Notes: generated from the sequence alone by a model not told the origin. Counted from the stretch's first letter, positions 17,068 through 27,272 are shown. The stretch: 64,000 bases of DNA from Acidimicrobiales bacterium (GCA_020628865.1 JAHDEJ010000023.1:2578-66577), one strand, 5' to 3'. A program made the numbers and translations.

Positions 17068-17664
17068 GTGTCCGGTCCTCTCCAACTCCGGTTCGTGCAG
17101 TCCGCGGCGAAGCACAGCCAGCTCCCGGAGTCGGTGGTCGAGCTTGCGGTTGTCGGACGTTCGAACGTCGGCAAGTCCTCGCTGTTGAACGCGCTCGCGA
17201 ACCGCAAGAGCCTCGCGAAGACGTCGAAGACCCCTGGGGCGACCCGGTTGCTCAACGTGTACGAGCACGATCCCGAAGGGTCGGGTCGTTGGCTGGTGGA
17301 TCTTCCCGGCTATGGCTATGCGAAGGCGCCGAAGCAGGAGCAGGAACGGTGGGCGCGCATGATCGAGCACTACCTGACCGAACGCGAAACGTTGGACATG
17401 GCGCTGATCCTGATCGATGGTGCGGTCGGCCCGACGTCCTTGGATGTTCAGACGCTCGACTGGTTCGAGCACATCGACGTTCCGTTCCAGGTGATCGCCA
17501 CCAAGCACGACAAGGTGAAGCCGTCGAAGTTGGGCGGCCGCAAACGGGATCTTGCTGCGGGCTGCAACGTCGACCCCCGCGAGATTCGGTGGGTGAGCGC
17601 GGCGAAGGGCACCGGCATTCCCGAGCTCCGCTCTGAGATCGCCACATTGTTGGGTGTGAAGTGA
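17068..17664 (+). CDS. engB: Ribosome biogenesis GTP-binding protein EngB (YsxC/YihA)
   Basis: 198 residues, the normal length. G1 GRSNVGKSS is at 30-38, the G2 threonine region at TPGATRLLNVY, G3 as DLPGYGYAK, G4 as TKHDK and G5 as SAAKGTG. EngB is a TrmE-Era-EngA-like GTPase needed for 50S subunit assembly. GTG 17068 is the start; the AarF gene follows through a GTGA overlap at 17661. Confidence 0.96.
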   Translation: MSGPLQLRFVQSAAKHSQLPESVVELAVVGRSNVGKSSLLNALANRKSLAKTSKTPGATRLLNVYEHDPEGSGRWLVDLPGYGYAKAPKQEQERWARMIEHYLTERETLDMALILIDGAVGPTSLDVQTLDWFEHIDVPFQVIATKHDKVKPSKLGGRKRDLAAGCNVDPREIRWVSAAKGTGIPELRSEIATLLGVK

Positions 17665-19133
17665 GCAGGCGTCGCAACCTGGTGCTGGCCGCGCTCGGCG
17701 TGGGCGGGGCGGCGTGGTGGCTTCGTCAGTCGGACACGGACGACATCGTCGGGTCGATGGGTACGGCCGGTCGGAACGCGACGGTGGCGCGCATGGGGGC
17801 GCGGACCGGCGGCCGTTGGGCGGTCACCCAGGCCCGCAAGACCTTCGCCTCTGCGGAACGCCGCGAGGCGCTCGATGCCGAGTTCGAGTTGAAGACGACC
17901 GAGGACGTGGTTGCCTCACTCGGCAATCTCAAGGGCGCCATGATGAAGCTCGGCCAGATGGCCAGCTACCTCGACCTTGGTCTGCCCGAGAACGTGCGCC
18001 TGAGTTTGGCTCAGCTGCAGAGCGACGCTCCGCCGATGTCGGGTGATCTGGCGGCCACCGTCATCGAGCAGGAACTGGGATCGCATCCCGACACGCTCTT
18101 TGCCGAGTGGGACCCGGTTCCGATTGCGTCTGCATCGATCGGTCAGGTGCATCGGGCGATGACGAGCGATGGCCGGGCCGTCGCGGTCAAGGTGCAGTAC
18201 CCGGGTGTTGCTGAGGCGATCGGTTCGGATCTGCGGACGAACGATGCGCTGTTCTCCGCGCTTCGCCTGATGTTCCCGGGAATCGACACGTCGACGATCA
18301 CCGAGGAGCTGCGCGAACGGCTCACGGAGGAGTTGGACTACGAACTCGAGGCGAAGAATCAGCGCTACTTCGCCGGTCACTTCGAAGGCCATCCGTTCAT
18401 CAACGTGCCCCGTGTGGTGGACGAGTTGTCGACCAGCCGAGTGCTCACGTCCGAGTTGGTCGTCGGTGCCACCTTCGCCGAGGTGCTGGAGTGGGACCAG
18501 GACGAGAAGAACAAAGCGGCGGAAACGTTGTTCCGGTTCTCGTTCGGGTCGATCTATCGGCTGGCCGCGTTCAACGGTGATCCGCATCCCGGCAACTACA
18601 TCTTCCATCCGGGCGGACGCATCACGTTCCTGGACTTCGGTCTCGTGAAGCACTTCAGCGAGGACGACACGAAGCTGTTCGAATCGCTGATCGTGAACAT
18701 GGTTGTGGAACGAGACATCGGTGCGTTCCGCCGGGACATCGAAGACGCCGGCCTGCTGCAACGGAACAGCCGCTTCTCCGACGAGCTGATCGGCGAGTAC
18801 TTCTCGTACTTCTACGACTTCGTCATGGAGGACCGGGACTTCACCTTCACCGACGAGTACTCGGCCGAAGGCGTCCGCCAGATCTTCGAGACTGGCGGCG
18901 ACCACGGCGAGCTGAAGAAGGTGCTCAACGTGCCGCCGTCGTTCGTCGTGTTGCAACGCATCAACCTTGGCCTCATCGCCCTGTTCGGTCAGTTGGAAAG
19001 CACCGCGAACTGGCGTCGGATCGCCGAGGAGTTGTGGCCGTTCGTGAACGCGGGCCCGTCGACGCCGATGGGCGAGGCGATCGCCGAATGGTCGGCGACG
19101 TCCGGTTTGCGGTCGGGACACGAAGGGCTCTGA
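17661..19133 (+). CDS. AarF/UbiB/ABC1-family atypical protein kinase-like ATPase
   Basis: 490 residues. The hallmark KxGQ motif appears as MMKLGQMASYLDLGLP (about 94-109), then the Ala-rich nucleotide loop IASASIGQVH, the VKVQYPGV lysine motif, and catalytic/metal motifs NGDPHPGNYIF and FLDFGLV. The family binds ATP and supports quinone or lipid metabolism at the membrane. In this organism the partner pathway is unknown. GTG 17661 overlaps the engB stop. Confidence 0.93.
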   Translation: MSRRRNLVLAALGVGGAAWWLRQSDTDDIVGSMGTAGRNATVARMGARTGGRWAVTQARKTFASAERREALDAEFELKTTEDVVASLGNLKGAMMKLGQMASYLDLGLPENVRLSLAQLQSDAPPMSGDLAATVIEQELGSHPDTLFAEWDPVPIASASIGQVHRAMTSDGRAVAVKVQYPGVAEAIGSDLRTNDALFSALRLMFPGIDTSTITEELRERLTEELDYELEAKNQRYFAGHFEGHPFINVPRVVDELSTSRVLTSELVVGATFAEVLEWDQDEKNKAAETLFRFSFGSIYRLAAFNGDPHPGNYIFHPGGRITFLDFGLVKHFSEDDTKLFESLIVNMVVERDIGAFRRDIEDAGLLQRNSRFSDELIGEYFSYFYDFVMEDRDFTFTDEYSAEGVRQIFETGGDHGELKKVLNVPPSFVVLQRINLGLIALFGQLESTANWRRIAEELWPFVNAGPSTPMGEAIAEWSATSGLRSGHEGL

Positions 19134-19175
19134 TCCGTCAGGTCCGCGCGAAACGGCGCGGCTACCATCAGATCC

Positions 19176-19331
19176 GTGATCGAGGACGAGTCCACCGGGC
19201 CGAGCGTGACCCCGGATCCGCCCCCGGCGGCAGGTGGCCCTGCGCCGTGGTTGTTTGGCGCGATTGGCGTGATCTTCGTGCTGGCCGTCGCCGCTGTTGC
19301 CCTGGCCGCATTCCTGATCCTGCGCAACTGA
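19176..19331 (+). CDS. Tiny tail-anchored membrane protein (51 residues)
   Basis: GTG at 19176 opens a 52-codon frame ending at TGA 19329-19331. The first 25 residues are acidic and Pro-rich; the rest is one clear membrane helix (LFGAIGVIFVLAVAAVALAA) ending FLILRN. This layout is that of small single-pass proteins found beside housekeeping genes in actinobacteria. It lies 42 bp after the AarF gene and 38 bp before yaaA on the same strand. There is no strong ribosome-binding site; the helix and the fit to the gap are the support. Confidence 0.5.
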   Translation: MIEDESTGPSVTPDPPPAAGGPAPWLFGAIGVIFVLAVAAVALAAFLILRN

Positions 19332-19369
19332 CCAGTCATCGGTCGCCCTGAGCGGGTAGAACTACAGAT

Positions 19370-20155
19370 GTGCTGATTGTTGTTTCTCCCGCGAAGTCGC
19401 TCGACTACGAGTCACCGTTGGCGACGAAGAAGTTCTCCACCCCCGAGATGCTCGACCAGAGCGCCGAGCTCGTCGAGATCATGGCGGCCAAGTCGCCCGA
19501 CGAGATCTCCTCACTCATGAGCGTCTCGCAGAAGCTGGGCGAATTGAACTTTGCCCGCTTCCAGGATTGGGAGCGTCCGTTCACACCCGACAACGCGCGG
19601 CCGGCGCTGCTTGCGTTCGACGGCGATGTGTACACCGGTATGGACGCCGCGAACACGTTCTCCGAGCGGGACTTCACGCACGCGCAGAAGACCTTCCGGA
19701 TCCTGTCGGGGCTGTATGGCGTGCTCCGACCGCTGGACCTCATGCAGCCGTATCGCCTCGAGATGGGAACCCGGCTCGCCCACCCCTGTGGCAAGGACCT
19801 CTACTCGTTCTGGGGCGACTCGGTCACCGAGCAGCTGAACCGGGCGGTCGATGAGAGCCCCGGCGCGAAGACGCTCATCAATCTCGCGTCCAACGAGTAC
19901 TACGGCGTGGTCAACGAAGCCGTGCTCGATGCTCCGGTCATCAGCCCGGTGTTCCTCGATGCCAAGGGCGACGCCGACTACAAGATCATCAGCTTCTTCG
20001 CGAAGAAGGCTCGGGGTGCGATGAGCGGCTGGATCATCCGCAACCGCATCACCACGATGAAGGCGTTGGTCGACTTCGACGGGATGGGCTACGAGTACGA
20101 TGCGGAGCGGTCGAGCAAGGACCGTCCGGTCTTCACTCGACGACACGAATCCTGA
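19370..20155 (+). CDS. yaaA: YaaA family (UPF0246, DUF328) peroxide stress protein
   Basis: 260 residues, full length. The family opening MLIVVSPAKSLDYE and inner motifs FDGDVYTGMDA, ILSGLYGVLRPLDLMQPYRLEMG and NLASNEYY are present. E. coli YaaA limits Fenton damage by lowering free iron during peroxide stress and binds DNA. GTG 19370 is the start used. A thiol peroxidase gene lies elsewhere in the window at 60291, with no direct link. Confidence 0.95.
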   Translation: MLIVVSPAKSLDYESPLATKKFSTPEMLDQSAELVEIMAAKSPDEISSLMSVSQKLGELNFARFQDWERPFTPDNARPALLAFDGDVYTGMDAANTFSERDFTHAQKTFRILSGLYGVLRPLDLMQPYRLEMGTRLAHPCGKDLYSFWGDSVTEQLNRAVDESPGAKTLINLASNEYYGVVNEAVLDAPVISPVFLDAKGDADYKIISFFAKKARGAMSGWIIRNRITTMKALVDFDGMGYEYDAERSSKDRPVFTRRHES

Positions 20156-20170
20156 GCGCGGAGGGCGTCG

Positions 20171-20764
20171 ATGGCTGGAGGAAGCACACCACCCGGATGG
20201 TACGCAGCGGAGGGTGACCCTCCCGGTACGCAACGCTGGTGGGACGGGAATCAGTGGGTGGGCGAACCGCAGCCGATTCCGAGCGCCGCGGTGCCCGATC
20301 CGGCGCCGATGCCGGAGGTGACACCGCCGAGCGTTCCAGACATGCCCGAGATGCCGGAGGTCGGTTCACCGTCCTCGACGATGCCGTTGCTGCCCGGTTC
20401 AGGCGGTGTGCAGGATGGGGTGCCGTCCGCATCCACGCCACCGGCGGGAATGTCGCCGACCGGTGCGTTTCCGGGTGCACCGATGCCGGCACCGGCGGGA
20501 TCGATGCCCGGCATGTACCCCGAGGCGAGCAAGGCAACGCTCGCCCTCGTCCTTTCGATCGTTGGCTTCTTCCTCTGCGGAATTCTCTCGGTCGTCGGGC
20601 TCGTCCTCGGTTGGCAGGAACGTGCGGCGATCGATGCCGGCCGGCGTGATCCCAACAACCGTGGTCAGGCAGTGGCCGCGATCGTGATCGGCGGCATCAT
20701 CACTGCGCTGATGGTGCTCCTCTTCCTGTTCGTCATCGTGCTGGTCATCTTCGGCTCAGCCTGA
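20171..20764 (+). CDS. DUF2510 and DUF4190-type membrane protein
   Basis: 197 residues. The N-terminus is a DUF2510 unit with the usual PPGWYAAEGDPPGTQRWWDG tryptophan pattern. A Pro/Met/Gly-rich linker (about 38-118) follows, then a DUF4190-like pair of membrane helices (ATLALVLSIVGFFLCG and AAIVIGGIITALMVLLF) around a short polar loop. DUF2510 proteins are common in actinobacteria and often sit at the membrane; no reaction is known. It starts 15 bp after yaaA and ends 34 bp before the convergent ABC permease gene. Confidence 0.85.
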   Translation: MAGGSTPPGWYAAEGDPPGTQRWWDGNQWVGEPQPIPSAAVPDPAPMPEVTPPSVPDMPEMPEVGSPSSTMPLLPGSGGVQDGVPSASTPPAGMSPTGAFPGAPMPAPAGSMPGMYPEASKATLALVLSIVGFFLCGILSVVGLVLGWQERAAIDAGRRDPNNRGQAVAAIVIGGIITALMVLLFLFVIVLVIFGSA

Positions 20765-20798
20765 TTTTCGACTCCGTTTGGCCGCCGGCGGTCGCGGT

Positions 20799-21559
20799 TC
20801 AGCGGTTGGGCGTCCATCGGAAGCCGCGGATGCCGATCACGCCGCAGACGATGCCCCAGCCGGCGATCACGAGCCAGTGGTCCCAGGGGATGGGGATGTC
20901 GGTCGAGATCGGATCGAAGCTGCCCTGCAGCGCCTGGTTGAGGTGGCTGATGGGGAAGAGGTTGCCGACTGTGCTGACCCAGCCCGGCACCTCGGTATCG
21001 GGAACGAACACGCCGCTGATGAAGTAGAGCGGCAACATGATGGCGTTCGTGACCGCGGGTGCAGCGTCCTCCGACGGGATGATCACGGTGAGGGCGATGC
21101 CGATTGCGGACAACGACATCGCGCCGATGAACAGCGAGACGATGAGAATCGGCAGCTGGTCGAACTGGAGCTCGACGCCGTAGAGGACTCGGCCGATCAC
21201 GATGATGAGCACGGTCATCACCAGCGTGATCACGAACCCGGCGATCGCCTGGCTGACGATGAAGGTCCAGGGGGAGATGGGTGTGCCGCGCACGCGCTTG
21301 AGCACGCCACGTTCGCGGCGGGTGGTCATCGTGATGGCGAGGTTGACCGCGGTGGCTGACACGATGGCGAGCGTGAGGATGCCGGGCACGTAGAGGGTGG
21401 CGACCTTGGCGCCGTTCTGCAGCGTGTTGTTGCCGAAGATGGACGTGAAGATGACCAGGAAGATGAGTGGCAGGACGACGGTGAAGAACGCGGCCGCGGG
21501 GTTGCGGCGGAAGATGAGCAGGTCGTAGCTCACCTGGTGACGGAGTCGGCTGATGGCGC

Positions 21560-21563
<4 letters not shown>
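20799..21563 (-). CDS. ABC-2 type transporter permease
   Basis: 254 residues with six hydrophobic segments and the ABC-2 layout: short cytoplasmic N-terminus, FFTVVLPLIFLVIFTSIFG as helix 1, KRVRGTPISPWTF in the inter-helix loop, and the family signature LPLYFISGVFVP near helix 5. It forms the membrane channel for the ATPase encoded just upstream (ATGA overlap at 21560-21563). The substrate of such pairs is typically a drug, lipid or polymer and is not known here. A longer upstream frame is a shadow of the ATPase gene. Confidence 0.92.
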
Positions 21564-22468
<905 letters not shown>

Positions 22469-22659
22469 GCGCCGATGCTAGTCATGGCCGCCGGTTGCCA
22501 TCGGCTTGGCGAAAAACAGGCCGAGCGGGGCGTTCCACCCGCCACTGGAACCACCCCGCTCGACATACGTTCGGCTCATCTCACGCCTGAGGAGCCTGGA
22601 GTCCGCCGCTTCCCGCCACGGTGGACTCGTGTAAACGCAAACGTCACGGTAGCGCGTTC

Positions 22660-22674
22660 TGGACATTAAGTCCA
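22660..22674. promoter_or_regulatory. Candidate operator between exporter and TetR-like genes
   Basis: TGGAC-ATTAA-GTCCA is a perfect inverted repeat with 5-bp arms in the 264-bp divergent gap, 58 bp before the regulator start. A partly similar GTCC half-site follows at 22685-22688. TetR-family regulators commonly bind such palindromes to control themselves and the divergent gene. The rest of 22469-22732 shows no other clear element. Confidence 0.4.
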
Positions 22675-22732
22675 AAGTCTCTTTGTCCGATACTGTGCTT
22701 GAGTCCCGCCCCTGATCCTCGGAGATGAACTG

Positions 22733-23527
22733 GTGGCACCGACCGGACGCCGGAAGCGGCTGAGCGCGGAAGAGACTCGTGATCGACTCGTTCGCGCGGG
22801 CATCGATTCGATCATCGCGAACGGCATGACCATCGGACTCGACAGCGTGAATCTCGAGCAGGCGGTCGTCGATGCGGGGGTCTCGCGTTCGTCGGCGTAC
22901 GCGGCATGGTCGCACGACGACCAGTACACCCCACAGGAACTGTTTCAGCGCACGGTCCTGCGCCAGGCGGTCATCGAGCGGAAAGAGACGATTGCGAACA
23001 CGCAGTCCTCGGTGCTCGAGGTGATCGAGCGCATGCGTGATGACGGCCCCCGGGCTTTGTTGTCGGAACTCTCGCGGGTGGCGGGTGGCTTGAATGCACG
23101 CGCGGTTGCGAACTCCCGAAGCTGGCAGCTCGTGGTGGCGTTGCGTTCGGTGCTGCATTCGGCGGCGCCGGAGGCCCGCGATGACGAGCTGGCCGATTGG
23201 GTGTCGGAGAGCGAACGCCTCTACCGGGAAGAGACGATCGAGGGCATCTACCGTCCGTTGACCGAGGTGCTCCGGATCAAGCCGAGGGAGGCCTACGGCG
23301 ACGCCGCCTTCCACTACGGCGAGATCACCGCAGCAGCGCTGTCTGAAGGATTGGCGCCGCGCTACTTCATGTCGTCGAGCGAGTATCTCGAAGGCATCGT
23401 CCGGCCCGGTTGTGACGGGGTGGAACGGGAGTGGTCGCTGTTCGCGATCGTGTTCGAGCAGTTGGTGCTGACGTTCTTCGAGCCGATCGATCCTGCGGAG
23501 TGGGAGACCCCGATCAGCGCTTCGTGA
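22733..23527 (+). CDS. TetR-family-like transcriptional regulator
   Basis: 264 residues. The N-terminus RKRLSAEETRDRLVRAGIDSII leads into a helix-turn-helix (about 38-60: LEQAVVDAGVSRSSAYAAW), which is longer-spaced than a classic TetR domain but keeps its shape. The remainder is helical, as expected of a ligand-binding domain. GTG 22733 follows a GGAG at 22721; no better start is present. Placement next to the divergent ABC-2 exporter suggests it controls that exporter. Its 3' end overlaps the convergent methyltransferase gene by 14 bp. Confidence 0.75.
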   Translation: MAPTGRRKRLSAEETRDRLVRAGIDSIIANGMTIGLDSVNLEQAVVDAGVSRSSAYAAWSHDDQYTPQELFQRTVLRQAVIERKETIANTQSSVLEVIERMRDDGPRALLSELSRVAGGLNARAVANSRSWQLVVALRSVLHSAAPEARDDELADWVSESERLYREETIEGIYRPLTEVLRIKPREAYGDAAFHYGEITAAALSEGLAPRYFMSSSEYLEGIVRPGCDGVEREWSLFAIVFEQLVLTFFEPIDPAEWETPISAS

Positions 23528-24194
23528 GTACGTCGAACACGACGCTGCTCTCGAACGTCACGCCGTCGTCGCCTGCGGTGCCGTGCTCATGGAACAGGTC
23601 GCGCACGGCGTCCCGATGGGTTTCCATCGCCGCGGCCCGGTCGGGGTCGATGCCGACCATCATCGACTCGTAGGCCTCGAAGTCGGCGTAGGTGCGGAGC
23701 GTGGTGTAGCTGCGCTGAGTGGCTCGGTCGAAGCCAAGCGCATCGGCCTGGTCGATGGCTGCCTGTGCGTGTTCGCGGACTTCGGTTTCGTCGTCGATCA
23801 ACCTGCTGACCTGGTGGCCGAGTCCGGCGGCGACGGGCTCGGCGATGTAGGCGATGCCGCCCGGTCGCAAGACCCGATGGGCTTCGGCGAGGGCCAGGAC
23901 CATTTCGTTCTCCGGCACATGGTGGAGTGAGTAGATGAAGGTGACCACGTCGAACGTTGCGTCGTCGAATGGAAGGTCCTGCCCGACGGCGTTCACGTAG
24001 TCGAGCGCATTGTCCGGGTCGGCTTCGAGCGCCATGGCGCGCATGGCGTCGCCGCACTCCACCCCAACCGGCTCGGCGCCGCGTTCACGGAGCCAGCGCA
24101 CCAGGCCACCGGCTCCACAGCCGACGTCGAGCACCTGCTGTCCGGCGACGTCGACGTGAGCTGCGACGTTGTCATGGTCGTTTGTGTGCGTCAT
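23514..24194 (-). CDS. SAM-dependent class I methyltransferase
   Basis: 226 residues. Motif I VLDVGCGAGGLVRW is at about 21-34, the acidic loop at PVGVECGDAM, post-I LPFDDATFDVVTFIYSLHH and motif III VLRPGGIAYIAEP. It is a small-molecule methyltransferase of the Methyltransf_11/25 type with unknown substrate. It lies 15 bp after the cytochrome P450 gene on the same strand, so the two may act on the same secondary metabolite or lipid. ATG 24194 is used. Confidence 0.92.
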   Translation of the reverse strand: MTHTNDHDNVAAHVDVAGQQVLDVGCGAGGLVRWLRERGAEPVGVECGDAMRAMALEADPDNALDYVNAVGQDLPFDDATFDVVTFIYSLHHVPENEMVLALAEAHRVLRPGGIAYIAEPVAAGLGHQVSRLIDDETEVREHAQAAIDQADALGFDRATQRSYTTLRTYADFEAYESMMVGIDPDRAAAMETHRDAVRDLFHEHGTAGDDGVTFESSVVFDVLTKR

Positions 24195-24209
24195 GGGGAA
24201 CGTGCCTGC

Positions 24210-25472
24210 TTAGCCAGCGGGGGTGAATTCGGCGGGAAGGTGCTTCACGCCGTGGATGAAGCTGGCTTGCAGCACGTCGGGCGGGCCCACGGCGTGGATG
24301 TCGGGGAGGCGGGTGAACAGCTGCTCGTACATGATGCGAATCTGTCGGCGGGCGAGGTGGGCGCCGAGGCAGAAGTGGGGGCCGGGCCCGCCGAAGCCGA
24401 TGTGCCGGTTCGGATCGCGGCGTACGTCGAAGCGCAGTGGATCGTCGAACATCTTCTCGCATCGGTTGGCGGCCACGTAGAACATGGCGAGCTTGTCGCC
24501 TTCCGCGATGTCGACGCCACCGAGCTGCGTGTCCTGCGTCGCGGTTCGCCGCATGTAGCCCACCGGGCTCGCCAGCCGGACGATTTCCTCGACGGCGGTG
24601 GAGCCGACCCCTTCGAGATCGTCCTGCCAGATACGACGCTGGTCGGGATTCTGGGTGAGGTAGTGGAGGCCCCAGGCGATCGAGTTGCGGGTGGTCTCGT
24701 TGCCCGCGACGACGAGCAGGACGAAGAAGCTCGCTATGTCGGCGAACGACAGCTCGTCGCCATCGAGTTCGGCGTTGACCAGAATGCTGGTGAGGTCCTC
24801 CCGGCTGTCGCTGCCCTTCTTCGATTCGGCGATCGAGGTCATGAGCTCGGCGAGTGCGGCACCGGCACCGAGGAGCGCGGTGAGGATGTCGACGCCGTCG
24901 TCGGGTTCGAACTCGGGATCGGAGCTTCCGAGGATGATGTTGGTCTGGTCGAACACGAAGTCGAGTTCGCTGCGGGGCACGCCCATGAGGTCGCAGACGA
25001 TGGCCAGCGGTAGTCGGGCGGCGACGTCGACCACGAAGTCGCACGAGCCGCGCTCGGCAACCTCGTCGATGATCAGGTCGGCCTGCTCGCGCACGCCGGC
25101 TTCGAGCTTGTCGAGCATGCGCGGTGTGAATCCCTTCGACACGAGACGACGGAGTCGGGCGTGTCGGGGATCGTCCATGGCGATCATCGAACTGAAGAAC
25201 TCGTTGAACTCGAGCGGGGCGTCGAGGATCGTGATGCCCTGCGCCGAGGAGAAGATTTCGGGGTTCTTCGACATGTGCAGGATCTGCTCGTAGTCGACGA
25301 TCGCCCACCCGCCGGGTGACGCGATGCCGAACGACGACATGTCGTTCTCCGGGAGGAATTGCGGTGGCTGCGCCCGTAGCTCAGCGAGTCGTTGATCGAT
25401 CGTTGCCTCGTCCTGAATCCAGAACTCGGACAGGATCGGATTGGTCGTCGGGTCGTACTCGGTTGCGCTCAC
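24210..25472 (-). CDS. Cytochrome P450 (bacterial class I)
   Basis: 420 residues. The heme-ligand Cys368 is in FGGPGPHFCLGAHLAR. The oxygen-binding I-helix has VVAGNETTRNSI, and the K-helix ExxR is present as EEIVR with the following PVGYMRRTA. The start of the domain (FSSAQGITILDAP, MIAMDDPRHARLRRLVS) resembles the CYP125/CYP142/CYP124 actinobacterial groups that hydroxylate sterol side chains or branched lipids. Electrons must come from a ferredoxin not seen in this window. The methyltransferase gene follows closely. Confidence 0.93.
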   Translation of the reverse strand: MSATEYDPTTNPILSEFWIQDEATIDQRLAELRAQPPQFLPENDMSSFGIASPGGWAIVDYEQILHMSKNPEIFSSAQGITILDAPLEFNEFFSSMIAMDDPRHARLRRLVSKGFTPRMLDKLEAGVREQADLIIDEVAERGSCDFVVDVAARLPLAIVCDLMGVPRSELDFVFDQTNIILGSSDPEFEPDDGVDILTALLGAGAALAELMTSIAESKKGSDSREDLTSILVNAELDGDELSFADIASFFVLLVVAGNETTRNSIAWGLHYLTQNPDQRRIWQDDLEGVGSTAVEEIVRLASPVGYMRRTATQDTQLGGVDIAEGDKLAMFYVAANRCEKMFDDPLRFDVRRDPNRHIGFGGPGPHFCLGAHLARRQIRIMYEQLFTRLPDIHAVGPPDVLQASFIHGVKHLPAEFTPAG

Positions 25473-25554
25473 GACCCAACCTTACGTTGTACGTGTGCAG
25501 CCTTGCTCACCGTGGTGCCGGATCTCGACCGGAAGTGTCGAGCGAGTACCAGCG

Positions 25555-26178
25555 TCAGTCGATGCCGTGGTCGATCGCGAAGCGGATGAGTTCCTGTTTC
25601 CGGTTGAGCTGCAGCTTCTTCAGGATGTTGCGCACGTGGTTCTCCACCGTCTTGGCCGAGATGAAGAGGTCCTCGCCGATCTCCTTGTATGTGTGGCCGC
25701 GCGCCACGAGCTGAAGCACTTCGCGTTCGCGGTCCGACAGCGCCTCGCCAGGCGCGTTGGCCTTGTGGAGTTTGCGGAACTCGGTGAGCACGAGCGCAGC
25801 GAGCGATGCGGAGAAGACCGGCTCGCCCTTGGAGGCCTTCCACAGTTGTTCCCGGAGTTCGTCGGGGGCCGTGGACTTCACGAGGTAGCCGAGCGCGCCG
25901 GCAGCGACGGCGTCGAGCAGATCCTGTTCGGCTTCGGACACGGTGAGCATGATGACCGGAACCTTGTCGCTGACGGCCTTGGCGAGTGCGATGCCGCCGC
26001 CTTCGGGCATGTGGAGGTCCGAGAGGACGAGGTCTGGGTCGGTGGCGGCGATGACGTCGATGGCTTCGCGGGCGTCGCCGGCTTCGCCCACAACGGTGAA
26101 GTTCTCGCCGAGGTCGGCGCGCAGGCCGGATCTCCAGATGGCGTGATCATCAGCGATGACGACTTTCACGGGTGCCAT
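25555..26178 (-). CDS. NarL/FixJ (LuxR)-type response regulator
   Basis: 207 residues. The receiver domain has Asp10-Asp11, phospho-acceptor Asp54 in LVLSDLHMP and Lys at YLVKST. The output is a LuxR-type helix-turn-helix (about 142-205) with LSDREREVLQLVARGHTYKEI and ISAKTVENHVRNIL. It acts as the DNA-binding partner of the histidine kinase encoded 14 bp upstream. The targets are unknown; the divergent giant surface-protein gene is the closest candidate. Confidence 0.95.
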   Translation of the reverse strand: MAPVKVVIADDHAIWRSGLRADLGENFTVVGEAGDAREAIDVIAATDPDLVLSDLHMPEGGGIALAKAVSDKVPVIMLTVSEAEQDLLDAVAAGALGYLVKSTAPDELREQLWKASKGEPVFSASLAALVLTEFRKLHKANAPGEALSDREREVLQLVARGHTYKEIGEDLFISAKTVENHVRNILKKLQLNRKQELIRFAIDHGID

Positions 26179-26192
26179 GTGGGTCTCTCCGT

Positions 26193-27272
26193 TCAGATGG
26201 TGAACTGCAGTTCGGTTCCGCGACCGGGGCGGCTGCGGACGTCGACGGTGCCGCCGTGTTCGGTGATGCGCCCGCGGATCGATCGGGACATCCCGATGCG
26301 TTCCTCGGTTGCCGAAGGATCGAATCCCTCACCATTGTCCTTCACACTGACGAAGACCGTTGGCCCTGCTTCTTCATCGGTTGGTTCGGCGTAGATCGTG
26401 ACCTGTTCAGCCTTGCCGTGTTTTGCGCTGTTGGTGAGCGCTTCACCAATTGCGCCGGTGAGGGCAGCGAGCCGTTGGCCATCGAGGACGGGGAGGTCGG
26501 GGGCGATGACGACGTTCACGCGACCGCCATGCAACGACTCGTGGCGCGAGGCGAGTCGTCGGACTTCGGGTTCGAACGCGGTGGGTTCGTCGACGGAACC
26601 GGAGAGGTATCCGCGCAGTTCGTGCTCCTGGTCCCGGGCGAGCGCGGCGAGTTCGGCGTCGCCGGAGCGGCGCTGGATGACGGCCAGCGTTTGCAGCACG
26701 CCGTCGTGGAGTTGTCGGGCGAACTCCTCACGGGCGCGGACGACGGAGATCTGTGCTTCCGCTCGCCGAAGCCGGTTGACCACGTAGCCGGCCAGGGCGC
26801 CGGCGAGCACCCAGAGCCCCAGCTTGGACACGGCACCGACGATGCCGGTGCCGTTCGTCTCGAATCGTTCGAGCAGGACGACTTCGGCGATGAGGCTTGC
26901 CGCTCCGGTGAACGCGGCAGCGATGAGGCCGGCGCGGGTGCCGTAGAGGATGCCGGCGGCCATGACGCCGGCTGCCGGCCAGGCCCAGGGAAGTGATTGC
27001 GGACGGGCCATCTCGAACACGAGGCCGTCCCCGATGAGCACGATCATTCCGATCGACAGTTCGAAGACCACCGTGCTCAACGACATCGGTGGAAGCACGG
27101 ACCCGCGACGGGGCCAGAGGGTCAGCAGGAGGGTGGCGACGATCATCAGCCCGATCAGCACGATCGCAGCAACGGGTTCGCGGAGTTCATCGATGGAGAG
27201 CGCGACGCCGCCCATGGCCCACAACAGGGTGGCGGCACGGAACACCGAGAGCGCTCGGAAGAGTCCGATCAC
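26193..27272 (-). CDS. Sensor histidine kinase, NarL-partner (HisKA_3, MacS-like) type
   Basis: 359 residues from GTG 27272. About five to six membrane helices make up residues 1-165 with no large extracytoplasmic sensor domain. A HisKA_3 dimerisation domain carries phospho-acceptor His189 in RQLHDGVLQTL, then a GHKL ATPase domain with SVKDNGEGFD and RIGMSRSIRGR. The N-terminus is uncertain: the open frame continues 36 codons upstream (27273-27380) without ATG, GTG or TTG, while GTG 27272 lacks a ribosome-binding site. It feeds the LuxR-type regulator just downstream. Confidence 0.9.
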   Translation of the reverse strand: MIGLFRALSVFRAATLLWAMGGVALSIDELREPVAAIVLIGLMIVATLLLTLWPRRGSVLPPMSLSTVVFELSIGMIVLIGDGLVFEMARPQSLPWAWPAAGVMAAGILYGTRAGLIAAAFTGAASLIAEVVLLERFETNGTGIVGAVSKLGLWVLAGALAGYVVNRLRRAEAQISVVRAREEFARQLHDGVLQTLAVIQRRSGDAELAALARDQEHELRGYLSGSVDEPTAFEPEVRRLASRHESLHGGRVNVVIAPDLPVLDGQRLAALTGAIGEALTNSAKHGKAEQVTIYAEPTDEEAGPTVFVSVKDNGEGFDPSATEERIGMSRSIRGRITEHGGTVDVRSRPGRGTELQFTI

